From the NCBI GenBank assembly GCA_000696115.1, contig JJOH01000025.1, positions 25,254-89,253 on the forward strand: a DNA stretch of 64,000 nucleotides, read 5' to 3'. Within the stretch, counting starts at the first letter, position 1. Each line of letters opens with the position of its first letter. A program made the position numbers and the translations under genes. The notes under the pieces are model-generated. The model did no database searches. It was given only the letters and a program-made list of their open reading frames with translations, and had not been told where the DNA came from. Shown in pieces: positions 8,097 through 17,425 of this stretch. Source of the DNA: Streptomyces olindensis. GTDB lineage: Bacteria; Actinomycetota; Actinomycetes; Streptomycetales; Streptomycetaceae.

Positions 8097-9016
8097 ACCC
8101 CCTGGAGCTCCATGAAGGAGAAGGGGTTCTCGGAGCCGTACACCGGGGCGAAGCCCAGGCGGGTCAGCCGCTGGTCGGCGACGCACTCCAGGTACTGCCG
8201 CATCGACTCGGTGTTCATGCCCGGGAGGCCGTCACCGCACAGGTCGCGCGCGAACTGCAGCTCGGCCTCGACGGCCTCGCGGAGCATGTCCGTCACCTCC
8301 TGCTGGAGCCGGTCGTCGAAGAGCTCCGGCTCCTCCTTGCGGACGGTGTCGACGACGTCGAACGCGAACGACATGTGCATGGTCTCGTCGCGGAACACCC
8401 AGTTGGTGCCGGTGGCGAGGCCGTGCAGCAGGCCCCGGCTGCGGAACCAGTACACGTAGGCGAAGGCGCCGTAGAAGAACAGGCCTTCGATGCACGCGGC
8501 GAAGCAGATCAGGTTGAGCAGGAAGCGGCGCCGGTCGGCCTGGGACTCCAGCCGGTCGAGCTGCTCCACCGAGTCCATCCACGTGAAGCAGAACTCGGCC
8601 TTCTCGCGGATGGACGGGATGTTCTCCACGGCGGCGAAGGCGGCCGCGCGGTCCTCCGGATCGGGGAGGTAGGTGTCGAGCAGCGTCAGATAGAACTGGA
8701 CGTGCACGGCCTCCTCGAAGAGCTGGCGCGACAGGTACAGGCGCGCCTCCGGGGAGTTGATGTGCTTGTACAGCGTCAGCACCAGGTTGTTCGCGACGAT
8801 CGAGTCGCCCGTCGCGAAGAACGCCACCAGCCGGCCGATGAGGTGCTGCTCCGCCGGTGACAGCTTGGCGAGGTCGGCGACGTCCGAGTGGAGGTCGACC
8901 TCCTCCACGGTCCAGGTGTTCTTGATGGCGTCCCGGTAGCGCTCGTAGAAGTCCGGGTAGCGCATGGGGCGCAGGGTGAGCTCGAAGCCGGGGTCGAGCA
9001 GGTTCTGGGTGGTCAT
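8009..9016 (-). CDS. nrdB: Class I ribonucleotide reductase, small (radical) subunit
   Basis: This 335-residue R2 protein houses the di-iron tyrosyl radical used by NrdA to make deoxyribonucleotides. Visible ligands are D71 (ATGDS), E102 and H105 (EAVH), a tyrosine at 109 four residues after that His (the radical position in class Ia enzymes), E177 (CIEGLFF), and E211 and H214 (ETMH). The ATG overlaps the nrdA stop by one base (TAATG), so the two subunits are coupled. The C-terminus ends acidic (VDLDEDF), as expected for the tail that docks on the large subunit. Confidence 0.95.
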   Translation of the reverse strand: MTTQNLLDPGFELTLRPMRYPDFYERYRDAIKNTWTVEEVDLHSDVADLAKLSPAEQHLIGRLVAFFATGDSIVANNLVLTLYKHINSPEARLYLSRQLFEEAVHVQFYLTLLDTYLPDPEDRAAAFAAVENIPSIREKAEFCFTWMDSVEQLDRLESQADRRRFLLNLICFAACIEGLFFYGAFAYVYWFRSRGLLHGLATGTNWVFRDETMHMSFAFDVVDTVRKEEPELFDDRLQQEVTDMLREAVEAELQFARDLCGDGLPGMNTESMRQYLECVADQRLTRLGFAPVYGSENPFSFMELQGVQELTNFFERRPSAYQVAVEGTVDLDEDF

Positions 9017-11367
9017 TACTGGCAGGCCTCGCAGGACTCGGGGTTTTCCAGGGAGCAGGCGACCGCTTCGGGGTCCGGGGTGGCCTGCACGGGGACGGTG
9101 GCCTGGGCGGCGCGGGCGATGCGGGTCGCCGGGCGCGAGCGCAGGTAGTACGTGGTCTTCAGCCCGGACTTCCAGGCGTAGGCGTACATCGAGGAGAGCT
9201 TTCCGATGGTCGGCGTCTCCAGGAAGAGGTTCAGGGACTGGGACTGGTCCAGGAACGGGGTCCTGGCCGCCGCCATGTCGATCAGTCCGCGCTGCGGGAT
9301 CTCCCACGCCGTGCGGTAGAGCGCGCGGACGTCCTCGGGGATCCAGGCGAAGCCCTGCACCGAGCCGTTGGCCTCGCGCAGCGCCTCACGGGTGCGGGCG
9401 TCCCACACGCCGAGCCGCTTGAGCTCGTCCACCAGGTACGAGTTGACCTGGAGGAACTCGCCGGACAGCGTCTCGCGCTTGAACAGGTTGGACACCTGCG
9501 GCTCGATGCACTCGTACACGCCCGCGATGGAGGCGATGGTGGCCGTCGGGGCGATGGCGAGGAGCAGGGAGTTGCGCATGCCGGTCGTGGCGATCCGCTC
9601 GCGCAGCGCCGCCCAGCGCTCCGGCCAGGCCGGCTCCACGTCGTAGTGGTCGGGGTGCAGCACGCCCCGGGCCGCACGGGTCTTCTCCCAGGCCGGCAGG
9701 GGGCCGTTGCGCTCGGCGAGGTCGGCGGAGGCCTCGTAGGCGGCGAGCATGATGCGCTCGGCGATCCGCGTGGACAGGTCCTTCGCCTCGGGCGAGTCGA
9801 AGGGCAGTCGCAGCTGGAAGAAGACGTCCTGGAGGCCCATCGCGCCGAGTCCGACCGGACGCCAGCGGGCGTTGGAGCGGCCCGCCTGCTCGGTGGGGTA
9901 GAAGTTGATGTCGACGACCCGGTCGAGGAACGTCACGGCCGTGCGGACGGTCTCGTCCAGCCGCTCCCAGTCGATGTCCCCGCCGGTCACGAACGCGCCG
10001 AGGTTGACCGACCCCAGGTTGCAGACCGCCGTCTCGCCGTCGCTGGTGACCTCCAGGATCTCCGTGCAGAGGTTGGAGGAGTGGACGACGTGGCCCGGCT
10101 CGGCCGTCTGGTTGGCGGTGCGGTTGGCGGCGTCCTTGAAGGTCATCCAGCCGTTGCCGGTCTGCGCGAGGGTGCGCATCATGCGGCCGTACAGCTCGCG
10201 CGCGGGCAGCGTCTTCTTCGCCAGGCCCTTGGCCTCGGCGGCCCGGTAGGCGGTGTCGAACTCCTCGCCCCACAGGTCGACCAGCTCGGGCACGTCCGCG
10301 GGGGAGAACAGCGACCACGGGGCGTCGGCGTTCACACGGCGCATGAACTCGTCCGGCACCCAGTGCGCGAGGTTCAGGTTGTGCGTGCGGCGGGCGTCCT
10401 CGCCGGTGTTGTCGCGCAGCTCCAGGAACTCCTCGATGTCGGAGTGCCAGGTCTCCAGGTAAACGGCGGCGGCGCCCTTGCGGCGGCCGCCCTGGTTCAC
10501 GGCGGCGACCGAGGCGTCCAGGGTCTTCAGGAACGGGACGATGCCGTTGGAGTGGCCGTTCGTGCCGCGGATCAGCGAACCCCGGGCGCGGATGCGGGAG
10601 TAGGCGATGCCGATGCCCCCGGCGTGCTTCGACAGGCGGGCGACCTGGTGGTAGCGGTCGTAGATGGAGTCCAGCTCGTCCTTGGGGGAGTCGAGGAGGT
10701 AGCAGGACGACATCTGGGGGTGCCGGGTGCCGGAGTTGAAGAGGGTGGGGGAGGAGGGGAGGTAGTCGAGGCGGCTCATCAGCCGGTAGAGCGCCGCGAC
10801 TTCGTCCACGGCCCGTGCGGTGTCGTCCTCGGCGAGGCCGCTCGCCACGCGCAGCATGAAGTGCTGGGGCGTCTCGATCACCTTGCGGGTGATCGGGTGC
10901 CGGAGCAGGTAGCGGCTGTGCAGCGTGCGCAGGCCGAAGTAGCCGAAGCGGTCGTCGGCGGCGGTGTCGATCAGGGCGTCGAGCCGGGCCGCGTGCAGCC
11001 GGACGAACTCGGCGGTGCGGTCGGCGATGAGGCCCTCGCGGTGGCCGACCGCGACGGACCCGGTGAAGGACGTGACGCCCTGGGAAGCGGCCTCCTCGCG
11101 GATGCCGATGGTCAGCAGCCGGGCGGCCAGCCGGGAGTAGGCGGGGTCCTCGGAGATGAGGCCGGCGGCCGCTTCCGTCGCCAGCTCGCGCAACTCCGCC
11201 GCGTCCGCCCGCGCGGACCGGCCGCGCAGCGCGGCGGCGGCGACCCGGCCGGGGTCGGCGTCGGGGAGGTCGGCGGTCAGCTCGGTCAGGGTCCGCAACA
11301 GCGCGGCACCGGGAGCGTCGTGCGCTTCTTCGGCGGCTGAGACCGGATCGGCTGGCGCGATGGTCAC
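9016..11367 (-). CDS. nrdA: Class I ribonucleotide reductase, large (catalytic) subunit
   Basis: The GTG start, with GGGAGAG upstream, gives 783 residues; longer readings run into the riboswitch leader. It reduces ribonucleoside diphosphates. Motifs include a SNLCTEI segment with an active-site Cys, a TATIASIAGVYECIEP-type catalytic loop and the C-terminal redox tail CEACQ. The first about 110 residues align loosely with the region after the ATP cone in E. coli NrdA (ELATEAAAGLISEDPAYSRLAARLL), but no VxKRdG-type ATP-cone signature is visible, so the N-terminal allosteric domain seems degenerate. Expression is expected to be repressed by cobalamin through the leader, letting a B12-dependent class II enzyme encoded elsewhere take over. 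Confidence 0.94.
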   Translation of the reverse strand: MTIAPADPVSAAEEAHDAPGAALLRTLTELTADLPDADPGRVAAAALRGRSARADAAELRELATEAAAGLISEDPAYSRLAARLLTIGIREEAASQGVTSFTGSVAVGHREGLIADRTAEFVRLHAARLDALIDTAADDRFGYFGLRTLHSRYLLRHPITRKVIETPQHFMLRVASGLAEDDTARAVDEVAALYRLMSRLDYLPSSPTLFNSGTRHPQMSSCYLLDSPKDELDSIYDRYHQVARLSKHAGGIGIAYSRIRARGSLIRGTNGHSNGIVPFLKTLDASVAAVNQGGRRKGAAAVYLETWHSDIEEFLELRDNTGEDARRTHNLNLAHWVPDEFMRRVNADAPWSLFSPADVPELVDLWGEEFDTAYRAAEAKGLAKKTLPARELYGRMMRTLAQTGNGWMTFKDAANRTANQTAEPGHVVHSSNLCTEILEVTSDGETAVCNLGSVNLGAFVTGGDIDWERLDETVRTAVTFLDRVVDINFYPTEQAGRSNARWRPVGLGAMGLQDVFFQLRLPFDSPEAKDLSTRIAERIMLAAYEASADLAERNGPLPAWEKTRAARGVLHPDHYDVEPAWPERWAALRERIATTGMRNSLLLAIAPTATIASIAGVYECIEPQVSNLFKRETLSGEFLQVNSYLVDELKRLGVWDARTREALREANGSVQGFAWIPEDVRALYRTAWEIPQRGLIDMAAARTPFLDQSQSLNLFLETPTIGKLSSMYAYAWKSGLKTTYYLRSRPATRIARAAQATVPVQATPDPEAVACSLENPESCEACQ

Positions 11368-11494
11368 GTGGGGCTCTCCCTCGCTCGGCAGGGGGCCTCG
11401 CCGAGGGCAGGGGGCGGCACACGAGCGCACGCGGCGTCGCGTCCACCGGCCCATTCCACGAGGCCCGGACGTCAGGCACACCGGCCGGATGGCC

Positions 11495-11620
11495 GGGCGC
11501 GCTGTCGGCAGGTCCTCGGACTGACGCCCATACCCGTGGAAACAGGCATGGGTACACCGTTGCGGGACAGTTCCGGATTCGCACCGGATTCCCCTGCGGC
11601 GACAGCGAGCATGAGCATAC
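11495..11620 (-). promoter_or_regulatory. Cobalamin (B12) riboswitch in the nrdA leader
   Basis: Read on the minus strand, the segment near 11590-11540 has the conserved adenosylcobalamin aptamer core (GGGAATCCGGTGCGAATCCG, then ACTGTCCCGCAACGGT), and 11524-11502 has the B12-box form AGTCCGAGGACCTGCC. It lies about 130 bases upstream of the nrdA GTG, with a GC-rich expression platform between. S. coelicolor nrdABS is known to be controlled by such a riboswitch. The 5' and 3' limits are approximate. Confidence 0.93.
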
Positions 11621-11671
11621 ATCTTGTGCCGGGTGAGGATCACGCCCCTATATGTTGTGTCGTGGATGACT

Positions 11672-12178
11672 TCAGAGCGTCAACTCGTAGGTGAGCAGCG
11701 TGATGTCGTCCAGGTGCGGGACCGGGTTCCAGTCCCGCTCCGGGGTGCGGACGAAGCCCAGACGTTCGTAGATGCGGTGGGCGGAGCGCATGGTGTGCTG
11801 GGTGGACAGCACGATCCGGACGCAGCCCTCCGTGGCCCGTGCCCGGTCGACGCACGAGCGGACCAGGGCCTCGCCGACGCCCCGGCCGCGGGCCGCGCGG
11901 GAGACGGCGAGCATCCGGATCTCGGCCTCGCCCGGGCGGGCTATGTCGGCCATGGGGCCGCCGGAGGGTACGAACGTGACGCCGCCGAGCAGTTCGTCGC
12001 CCCGGAGCGCGACCAGGACCTCGGCGGCGGCCGCGCGCTTGGCCACGTCCTTCAGCTCGCCGAGGTACTCGTCGTTCTCGCCGAAGTCGAGCAGGCCGTC
12101 CTGGAGGTAGGCGTGGGCCGTGATGTCGCCGAGGGGTCCGTACTCGCCGGGTTCCGCCGGCCGGATGACGATGTCCAT
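11672..12178 (-). CDS. GNAT-family N-acetyltransferase
   Basis: The 168-residue protein starts at MDIVIRPAEPGEYG; the N-terminal IRPA pattern and the acetyl-CoA loop SRAARGRGVGEALV (about residues 95-110) mark a GNAT domain, and YERLGFVRTPERDW is the typical C-terminal strand. The substrate cannot be told from the sequence. A CACACT box six bases upstream of the ATG hints at a leaderless message. It is divergent from the damaged gene at 12331 and tail-adjacent to the nrd riboswitch leader. Confidence 0.85.
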   Translation of the reverse strand: MDIVIRPAEPGEYGPLGDITAHAYLQDGLLDFGENDEYLGELKDVAKRAAAAEVLVALRGDELLGGVTFVPSGGPMADIARPGEAEIRMLAVSRAARGRGVGEALVRSCVDRARATEGCVRIVLSTQHTMRSAHRIYERLGFVRTPERDWNPVPHLDDITLLTYELTL

Positions 12179-12330
12179 GGGCCGAGTGTGCCGGAGCGGA
12201 GTGACCACGGACCCCGGGTTTTCCGCGGCCGGCGGCCGGGTTGCGGGGGAGCCGGGAGTGATTCCATGGAAGTAGGCGTCGGCGCCCGTGGTCCTCCGTC
12301 CGAGAACGGCTCTCGGAAGGGGAGTTCACC

Positions 12331-12946
12331 ATGACCAGGGTCGTCCGTCACACCCCGGGCAAGGAGCGGCCGCGGAACGCTCCGATGGCGACGCTGGAGC
12401 TGAGACGGGCCTGGAGCCGGGTCAGACACGTCCACATCGGCTACTGGCACAGCCTGACGATCCGTGTGAAGGCCCGCCGCGGCACCCCGCGCCCCAAGAA
12501 GTGGCGCCGATGGGTCTCGTACGCCAACGCGACCAGGATGGTGTGGGCGATCGCCGTGCTCGCGGTCCTCGCCTGGTGCGGGGAGGCCCTGTACTCCCTG
12601 ATCGCGGACGAGTCGACGGGCTTCGCCGACCTGAACAAGACCACGGGATTCGAAACCGTCGTCCGCTGCGTCGGCCCGGTGCTCACCGCCTCGGTCGCCG
12701 CCGCCCTCTTCCTGTTCTGCTGGTACAGCTGGATGAAGCGCCGCTACCTCGCGAAGGCGCGCAGACACCCCCGGAGACTGGTGCTCACCGCCGGGTCGGA
12801 GATCGCCGAGATCATCGGCTGTGAGGAAGGTCGCCCAGCCGCGCGGCCCCAGGGTCCTGCGGAGGAAGACACCCCACTGGGTCGGCATGCGGGTGGGCGA
12901 ACTGGACCGTTTCTGGGATGCGATGGCGAGACGTACCCGGGACTAG
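12331..12946 (+). pseudogene. Remnant of a two-helix membrane protein with internal deletion/frameshift
   Basis: From ATG 12331 the frame encodes a basic N-terminus, two membrane helices (about residues 70-88 and 113-135) and LVLTAGSEIAEIIG at about residues 150-163. After codon 164 the product turns to low-complexity sequence. A different frame then reads well from 12821 to TAG 12944-12946 (VRKVAQPRGPRVLRRK and VGMRVGELDRFWDAMARR), ending right before the terminator. The simplest reading is a gene that lost an internal block out of frame, leaving its N- and C-termini. From memory, similar N-termini occur on large P-loop NTPases in streptomycetes; no Walker motif remains here. It could instead be a short protein of 234 residues running to 13035. 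Confidence 0.55.
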
Positions 12947-12963
12947 GGGGTGTCCGCACAGGG

Positions 12964-13002
12964 CAGCGGGCCGCCGTGAGTGGTGATCACGGCGGCCCGC
13001 TG
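12964..13002. terminator. Bidirectional terminator-like hairpin
   Basis: CAGCGGGCCGCCGTGA pairs perfectly with TCACGGCGGCCCGCTG across a 7-base loop. It lies between the damaged plus-strand gene and the 3' end of the minus-strand symporter gene, so it can serve both. Confidence 0.8.
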
Positions 13003-13028
13003 TGGGGTGGCTGCGGTTGTTCCTGGAG

Positions 13029-14657
13029 TCAGTGAGCGGACCCGGCGGTCGCCGGCGGGAGTTCCACCTGCACCCCGGGGTCGCCCGCGTCCGCCGTGTA
13101 GTCCTCCGGCCTGGTCTCGTCGACGCCGTCGGGAGCCTTCACGGCCCTGAGGACGAAGGTCAGGACCACCGTCACCACCACGTTCAGGACGAACGCCGTG
13201 AGGCCGATGTAGCCGATCTCACCGATGCCGGGGATCTCCTTGGAGGAGCCGCCGAAGTGCTTCTGGGTCGGCGAGGCGACGCCGTACGCGGCGACCGTGC
13301 CGTAGAGCATGCCGACCGCCCAGCCCGCGAGCAGTGCCCAGCGGTGGAACCAGCGGGTGAACAGGCCGCCGACCAGGGCCGGGAAGGTCTGCAGGATCCA
13401 GATGCCGCCCAGCAGCTGGAAGTTGATGGCGACCGTCTTGTCCATGGTGAGGACGAAGGCCAGCGCGCCCACCTTCACCAGCAGGGACACCAGCTTGGAG
13501 ACCTTGGTCTCCTGCTCCGGCGTCGCGTCCGGCTTGATGAAGTCCTTGTAGATGTTGCGCGTGAAGAGGTTCGCGGCCGCGATGGACATGATGGCCGCCG
13601 GCACCAGCGCGCCGATGCCGATCGCCGCGAACGCCACGCCCGCGAACCAGTCCGGGAACATCGTCTCGAACAGCTGCGGGATCGCCAGCTGACCGTTCTG
13701 CACCTTGATCCCGGCCGCGATCGCCATGAAACCGAGCAGCGCGAGCAGGCCCAGCATCAGCGAGTACAGCGGCAGGATCGTGGTGTTGCGGCGGATCACC
13801 TCACGGCTCTTCGAGGACAGCGTCGCCGTGATGGAGTGCGGGTACATGAAGAGGGCCAGTGCGGAGCCCAACGCCAGGGTGGCGTAGGTCCACTGGCCCG
13901 CCTCCGGGGGCACCAGCGCACCGCGCGGCGCGCCCGTCGCCGGGTTGGTCTGGCCGTACGCCTCGCTCGCCTTGGCGAAGATGTCGTCGAAGCCGCCCAG
14001 CTTGATCGGGATGTAGATGATCGCCACCGCGATGACGATGTAGATCAGCGTGTCCTTCACGAACGCGATGAGCGCGGGCGCCCGCAGACCCGACGAGTAC
14101 GTGTAGGCCGCCAGCACACCGAACGCGATCAGCAGCGGCAGGTCCTTGATGAACCAGTTGGTGTTCTCGCCGCCGCCGACGCCCATCACGTCCAGCACGG
14201 CCTGGATGCCGACCAGCTGGAGCGCGATGTACGGCATGGTCGCGAGGATGCCGGTCAGCGCCACCGCCAGGGACAGGCCCTTGGAGCCGAAGCGCCCGCG
14301 CACGAAGTCGGAGGTCGTCACGTAGCCGTGCTTGTGGGACACCGACCACAGGCGCGGGAGGAACGTGAAGATCAGCGGGTACACCAGGATCGTGTAGGGC
14401 ACCGCGAAGAAGCCGGCCGCGCCCGCCGCGTAGATCGCCGCGGGGACGGCGACGAAGGTGTAGGCGGTGTACAGGTCGCCACCGAGCAGGAACCAGGTGA
14501 TCCAGGTGCCGAACGAGCGGCCGCCGAGGCCCCACTCGTCGAGGCTGTGCTCGTTCTCGGCCTTGCGCCAGCGCGCGGCCAGGAAGCCCATGACCGTGAC
14601 GAGCAGGAAGAAGAAGATGAAGACGGCGAGTGCGACGCCGTTCACGCCGTCCTTCAC
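13029..14657 (-). CDS. Sodium:solute symporter, monocarboxylate (MctP-like) type
   Basis: A 542-residue SSS-family transporter with about 13 membrane helices. The N-terminal region (LAARWRKAENEHSLDEWGLG, then GTWITWFLLGGDLYTAYTFV) matches the MctP/actP-like branch, which takes up acetate, pyruvate, lactate or related acids with sodium or protons; the exact substrate is inferred. Its start overlaps the end of the DUF3311 gene by four bases (ATGA), the standard arrangement for this pair. It ends near the hairpin at 12964. Confidence 0.88.
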   Translation of the reverse strand: MKDGVNGVALAVFIFFFLLVTVMGFLAARWRKAENEHSLDEWGLGGRSFGTWITWFLLGGDLYTAYTFVAVPAAIYAAGAAGFFAVPYTILVYPLIFTFLPRLWSVSHKHGYVTTSDFVRGRFGSKGLSLAVALTGILATMPYIALQLVGIQAVLDVMGVGGGENTNWFIKDLPLLIAFGVLAAYTYSSGLRAPALIAFVKDTLIYIVIAVAIIYIPIKLGGFDDIFAKASEAYGQTNPATGAPRGALVPPEAGQWTYATLALGSALALFMYPHSITATLSSKSREVIRRNTTILPLYSLMLGLLALLGFMAIAAGIKVQNGQLAIPQLFETMFPDWFAGVAFAAIGIGALVPAAIMSIAAANLFTRNIYKDFIKPDATPEQETKVSKLVSLLVKVGALAFVLTMDKTVAINFQLLGGIWILQTFPALVGGLFTRWFHRWALLAGWAVGMLYGTVAAYGVASPTQKHFGGSSKEIPGIGEIGYIGLTAFVLNVVVTVVLTFVLRAVKAPDGVDETRPEDYTADAGDPGVQVELPPATAGSAH

Positions 14658-14908
14658 CGCGCACCTTCCTTACGGGCGCGCTGGTCACGCTGCCACAGCT
14701 TGTAGGCGATCATCGTCAGCACGGTGGAGATCAGCACCCACGCCATCTGGTACCAGTAGAAGAACGGGATGCCGATGAAGGCGGGGTCGGTCTTGGCGTA
14801 CGAGCCGACCCACAGCATGGCCACGAAGGGCGCTATGAGGCAGAGGGCGATGACGACGCGCATCGGCGTCACCACCGGCTCTCTGCTGGCTTCTGGGGCT
14901 TGCGACAT
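14654..14908 (-). CDS. DUF3311 small membrane subunit of the symporter
   Basis: An 84-residue protein with two membrane helices (MRVVIALCLIAPFVAMLWVG and WYQMAWVLISTVLTMIAYKL) and a charged C-terminal tail (LWQRDQRARKEGAR). DUF3311 proteins are encoded directly upstream of MctP-like symporters and probably assist assembly or function. It overlaps the symporter by four bases, so the two are translated together. The C-terminal IPFFYWYQ segment is the most conserved part by eye. Confidence 0.85.
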   Translation of the reverse strand: MSQAPEASREPVVTPMRVVIALCLIAPFVAMLWVGSYAKTDPAFIGIPFFYWYQMAWVLISTVLTMIAYKLWQRDQRARKEGAR

Positions 14909-15035
14909 CAGGCGGCTCCGTCCCCTCAGTGATCACCTGTGCAATGCGCAGGCAATCTAGGTCAGGGTGTGGCGAGAACGGAACCCCTCGTCCGTAATGC
15001 GGTACTCAAAAGAAATCAGCTTCCGACAGGAGTCC

Positions 15036-15236
15036 TCAGCAGCAGCGGAACCCCTGCCGGGGATCCTTCTCCTGACGTTCCGTGCGCATCCGTTCGAAGG
15101 CACGGCGGGACGGCACCTCCGCGTCCGGATGCTGCCGCCGGACGTGCGCGACATAGCGGTCGTAGGCGGACTCGCCGGTCAACTCCCGCAGGTACCAGCG
15201 CACACCCCTATACGCGCGTCTCAGCGCCGACCGCAT
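15036..15236 (-). CDS. YbdD/YjiX-family small protein, partner of CstA
   Basis: The 66-residue basic protein contains LRELTGESAYDRYVAHVRRQHPDAE (given here by its ends L17 to E41), typical of the YbdD/YjiX family that accompanies CstA and BtsT pyruvate transporters. It ends in an unusual FRCC. The start lies inside the last codons of cstA (29-bp overlap), so translation is coupled. Its molecular role is not known; association with the transporter is inferred from gene order. Confidence 0.85.
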   Translation of the reverse strand: MRSALRRAYRGVRWYLRELTGESAYDRYVAHVRRQHPDAEVPSRRAFERMRTERQEKDPRQGFRCC

Positions 15237-17346
15237 TCCGGGCCTCCTCCTTCTCCTGCTTCGTGGGGAACAACCCGGCCGGGGCGACGATCCCCGACTC
15301 GACGTAGGGCGCCTCGCTCAGCGAGGACAGGGCCGGGCGGCGGACGTGCCGGACGCACACCCGGGCCGCGTCCACGACGACGACCACGACCAGCAGGGCG
15401 AGGACGGCCGAGAGGACGCCGTCCACCGTGGAGTTGGTGACGACGGTGTGCATGTCGTCCATGGTCTTGGCGGGTGGCAGCACCTCGCCCCGGTCGATCG
15501 CGTCCCGGAACACCTGCCGCTGCTTGAAGAAGCCGACCTTGGGGTCGCTGGAGAACACCTTCTGCCAGCTCGCCGTCAGCGTCACCGCCGCGTCCCAGGC
15601 GAGCGGGATCCCGGTGATCCAGGCCCACTTCAGCCGGCCGCTCTTCACCAGCAGCGTGGTGCACACCGCCAGGGCGACCGCCGCCAGCAGCTGGTTGGAG
15701 ATGCCGAAGATCGGGAAGAGCTGGTTGATGCCGCCGAGGGGCTCGTGGACGCCGACCCAGAGGAAGTAGCCCCACAGCCCGCACACCAGCGCGCTCGTGA
15801 TCACCAGGCCCGGCTTCCAACTGACGTTCCGGAACGGCCGGTAGACGTTGCCCAGCATGTCCTGGAGCATGAACCGGCCCACGCGGGTGCCGGCGTCCAG
15901 CGCGGTCAGGATGAACAGCGCCTCGAACATGATGGCGAAGTGGTACCAGAACGCCTTCAGGCCACCGCCCGTGACCTGCGAGAAGATCTCCGAGACGCCG
16001 ACGGCCAGGGTGGGCGCGCCGCCGGTGCGGGACAGCAGGCTCGCCTCCTCGACGCTCTTCGCGGCCTGGGCGAGGTCCTGCGGCGAGATCTGGTAGCCCC
16101 AACCGCTCACGACCTGCGAGGCGTTCTCCACCGTCGTGCCGATCACCCCGGCCGGCGCGTTCATCGCGAAGTACAGGCCCGGGTCGATGATGCTCGCCGC
16201 GATCAGCGCCATCACCGCGACCGACGACTCCATCAGCATGGAGCCGTAGCCGATCATCCGGACCTGCGTCTCCTTCTGGATCATCTTCGGGGTGGTGCCG
16301 GACGAGATCAGCGCGTGGAAGCCGGACAGCGCGCCGCAGGCGATGGTGATGAAGGCGAACGGGAAGAGCGAGCCCGCGAAAACCGGCCCGTCGCCGCGCG
16401 AGGCGAAGTCCGTCACCGCGTCCATCCTCAGCGTCGGCAGCGCGATCAGCACACCGAGCGCCAGCAGCACGATCGTGCCGATCTTCATGAAGGTCGACAG
16501 GTAGTCGCGCGGCGCCAGCAGCATCCACACCGGCAGGATCGACGCGATGAACCCGTAGGCCACCAGCCAGACGACCAGCGTCGAGGGCGCCAGCGTGAAC
16601 GCCCCGGCCCAGGACGACTCGGCCACCCAGCGGCCCGCGACCAGCGCGAGCAGCAGCAGCGCCACGCCGATCAGCGACACCTCGACGACCCGGCCGGGCC
16701 GGAGCACCCGCAGGTAGAAGCCCATCAGCAGGGCGATCGGGATCGTCATGCCGATGGAGAAGGTGCCCCAGGGCGACTCCGCGAGGGCGTTGACGATGAC
16801 CAGGGCCAGCACACCGAGCAGGATGATCATGATGGCGAACGCGGCGAGGAGGGCCGCCGCCCCGCCGAACGGGCCGATCTCGTCCCGGGCCATCTGCCCC
16901 AGCGACCTGCCGTCGCGCCGCGTGGAGAAGAACAGCACCACCATGTCCTGGACCGCGCCGGCGAAGATCACGCCGGCGATGATCCAGATCGTGCCGGGCA
17001 GGTATCCCATCTGGGCGGCCAGCACCGGGCCGACCAGCGGGCCGGCGCCCGCGATGGCCGCGAAGTGGTGGCCGAGCAGGACCCGCCGGTCGGTGGGGTG
17101 GAAGTCGATGCCGTTGTTCAGCCGCTCCGCCGGGGTGGCCCGGGTCCGGTCCACCTTGAGCACCCGGTACGCGATGAACTTCGCGTAGAAGCGGTAGGCG
17201 ATCGCGTACGACCCGAGAGCGGCCGCGACCATCCAGGCGGCCGAGACCTCCTCGCCCCGGGACAGGGCCAGCACGGTCCAGCCGGCCGCGCCCACCAGCG
17301 CGACGAGGGTCCATACGGCGATGGTGCGGGGACTGGCGGTACGCAC
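15208..17346 (-). CDS. cstA: Carbon starvation protein CstA (pyruvate/peptide transporter family)
   Basis: A 712-residue polytopic membrane protein with about 16 helices. Family features include the N-terminal RATPAERLNNGIDFHPTDRR segment and GHHFAAIAGAGPLVGPVLAAQ. The family imports pyruvate (BtsT, CstA) and was earlier linked to peptide uptake. The GTG start at 17346 has GGGAGGG eight bases upstream; an in-frame ATG at 17367 lacks a ribosome site. The gene is coupled to the YbdD-like gene downstream. Confidence 0.9.
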   Translation of the reverse strand: MRTASPRTIAVWTLVALVGAAGWTVLALSRGEEVSAAWMVAAALGSYAIAYRFYAKFIAYRVLKVDRTRATPAERLNNGIDFHPTDRRVLLGHHFAAIAGAGPLVGPVLAAQMGYLPGTIWIIAGVIFAGAVQDMVVLFFSTRRDGRSLGQMARDEIGPFGGAAALLAAFAIMIILLGVLALVIVNALAESPWGTFSIGMTIPIALLMGFYLRVLRPGRVVEVSLIGVALLLLALVAGRWVAESSWAGAFTLAPSTLVVWLVAYGFIASILPVWMLLAPRDYLSTFMKIGTIVLLALGVLIALPTLRMDAVTDFASRGDGPVFAGSLFPFAFITIACGALSGFHALISSGTTPKMIQKETQVRMIGYGSMLMESSVAVMALIAASIIDPGLYFAMNAPAGVIGTTVENASQVVSGWGYQISPQDLAQAAKSVEEASLLSRTGGAPTLAVGVSEIFSQVTGGGLKAFWYHFAIMFEALFILTALDAGTRVGRFMLQDMLGNVYRPFRNVSWKPGLVITSALVCGLWGYFLWVGVHEPLGGINQLFPIFGISNQLLAAVALAVCTTLLVKSGRLKWAWITGIPLAWDAAVTLTASWQKVFSSDPKVGFFKQRQVFRDAIDRGEVLPPAKTMDDMHTVVTNSTVDGVLSAVLALLVVVVVVDAARVCVRHVRRPALSSLSEAPYVESGIVAPAGLFPTKQEKEEARNAVGAETRV

Positions 17347-17425
17347 TGGGGGAGCCCTCCCGTCCATGCGGCGACGGGAGGAACGTAGAGCAGGAACAGG
17401 CGTTGCGCTACACCGCGTGCACTAC

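Noticed and set aside
9646..11340. A long plus-strand open frame opposite nrdA
   Set aside because: It is antisense to a well-conserved gene, with shadow-type Gly/Val/Arg composition and no motif.
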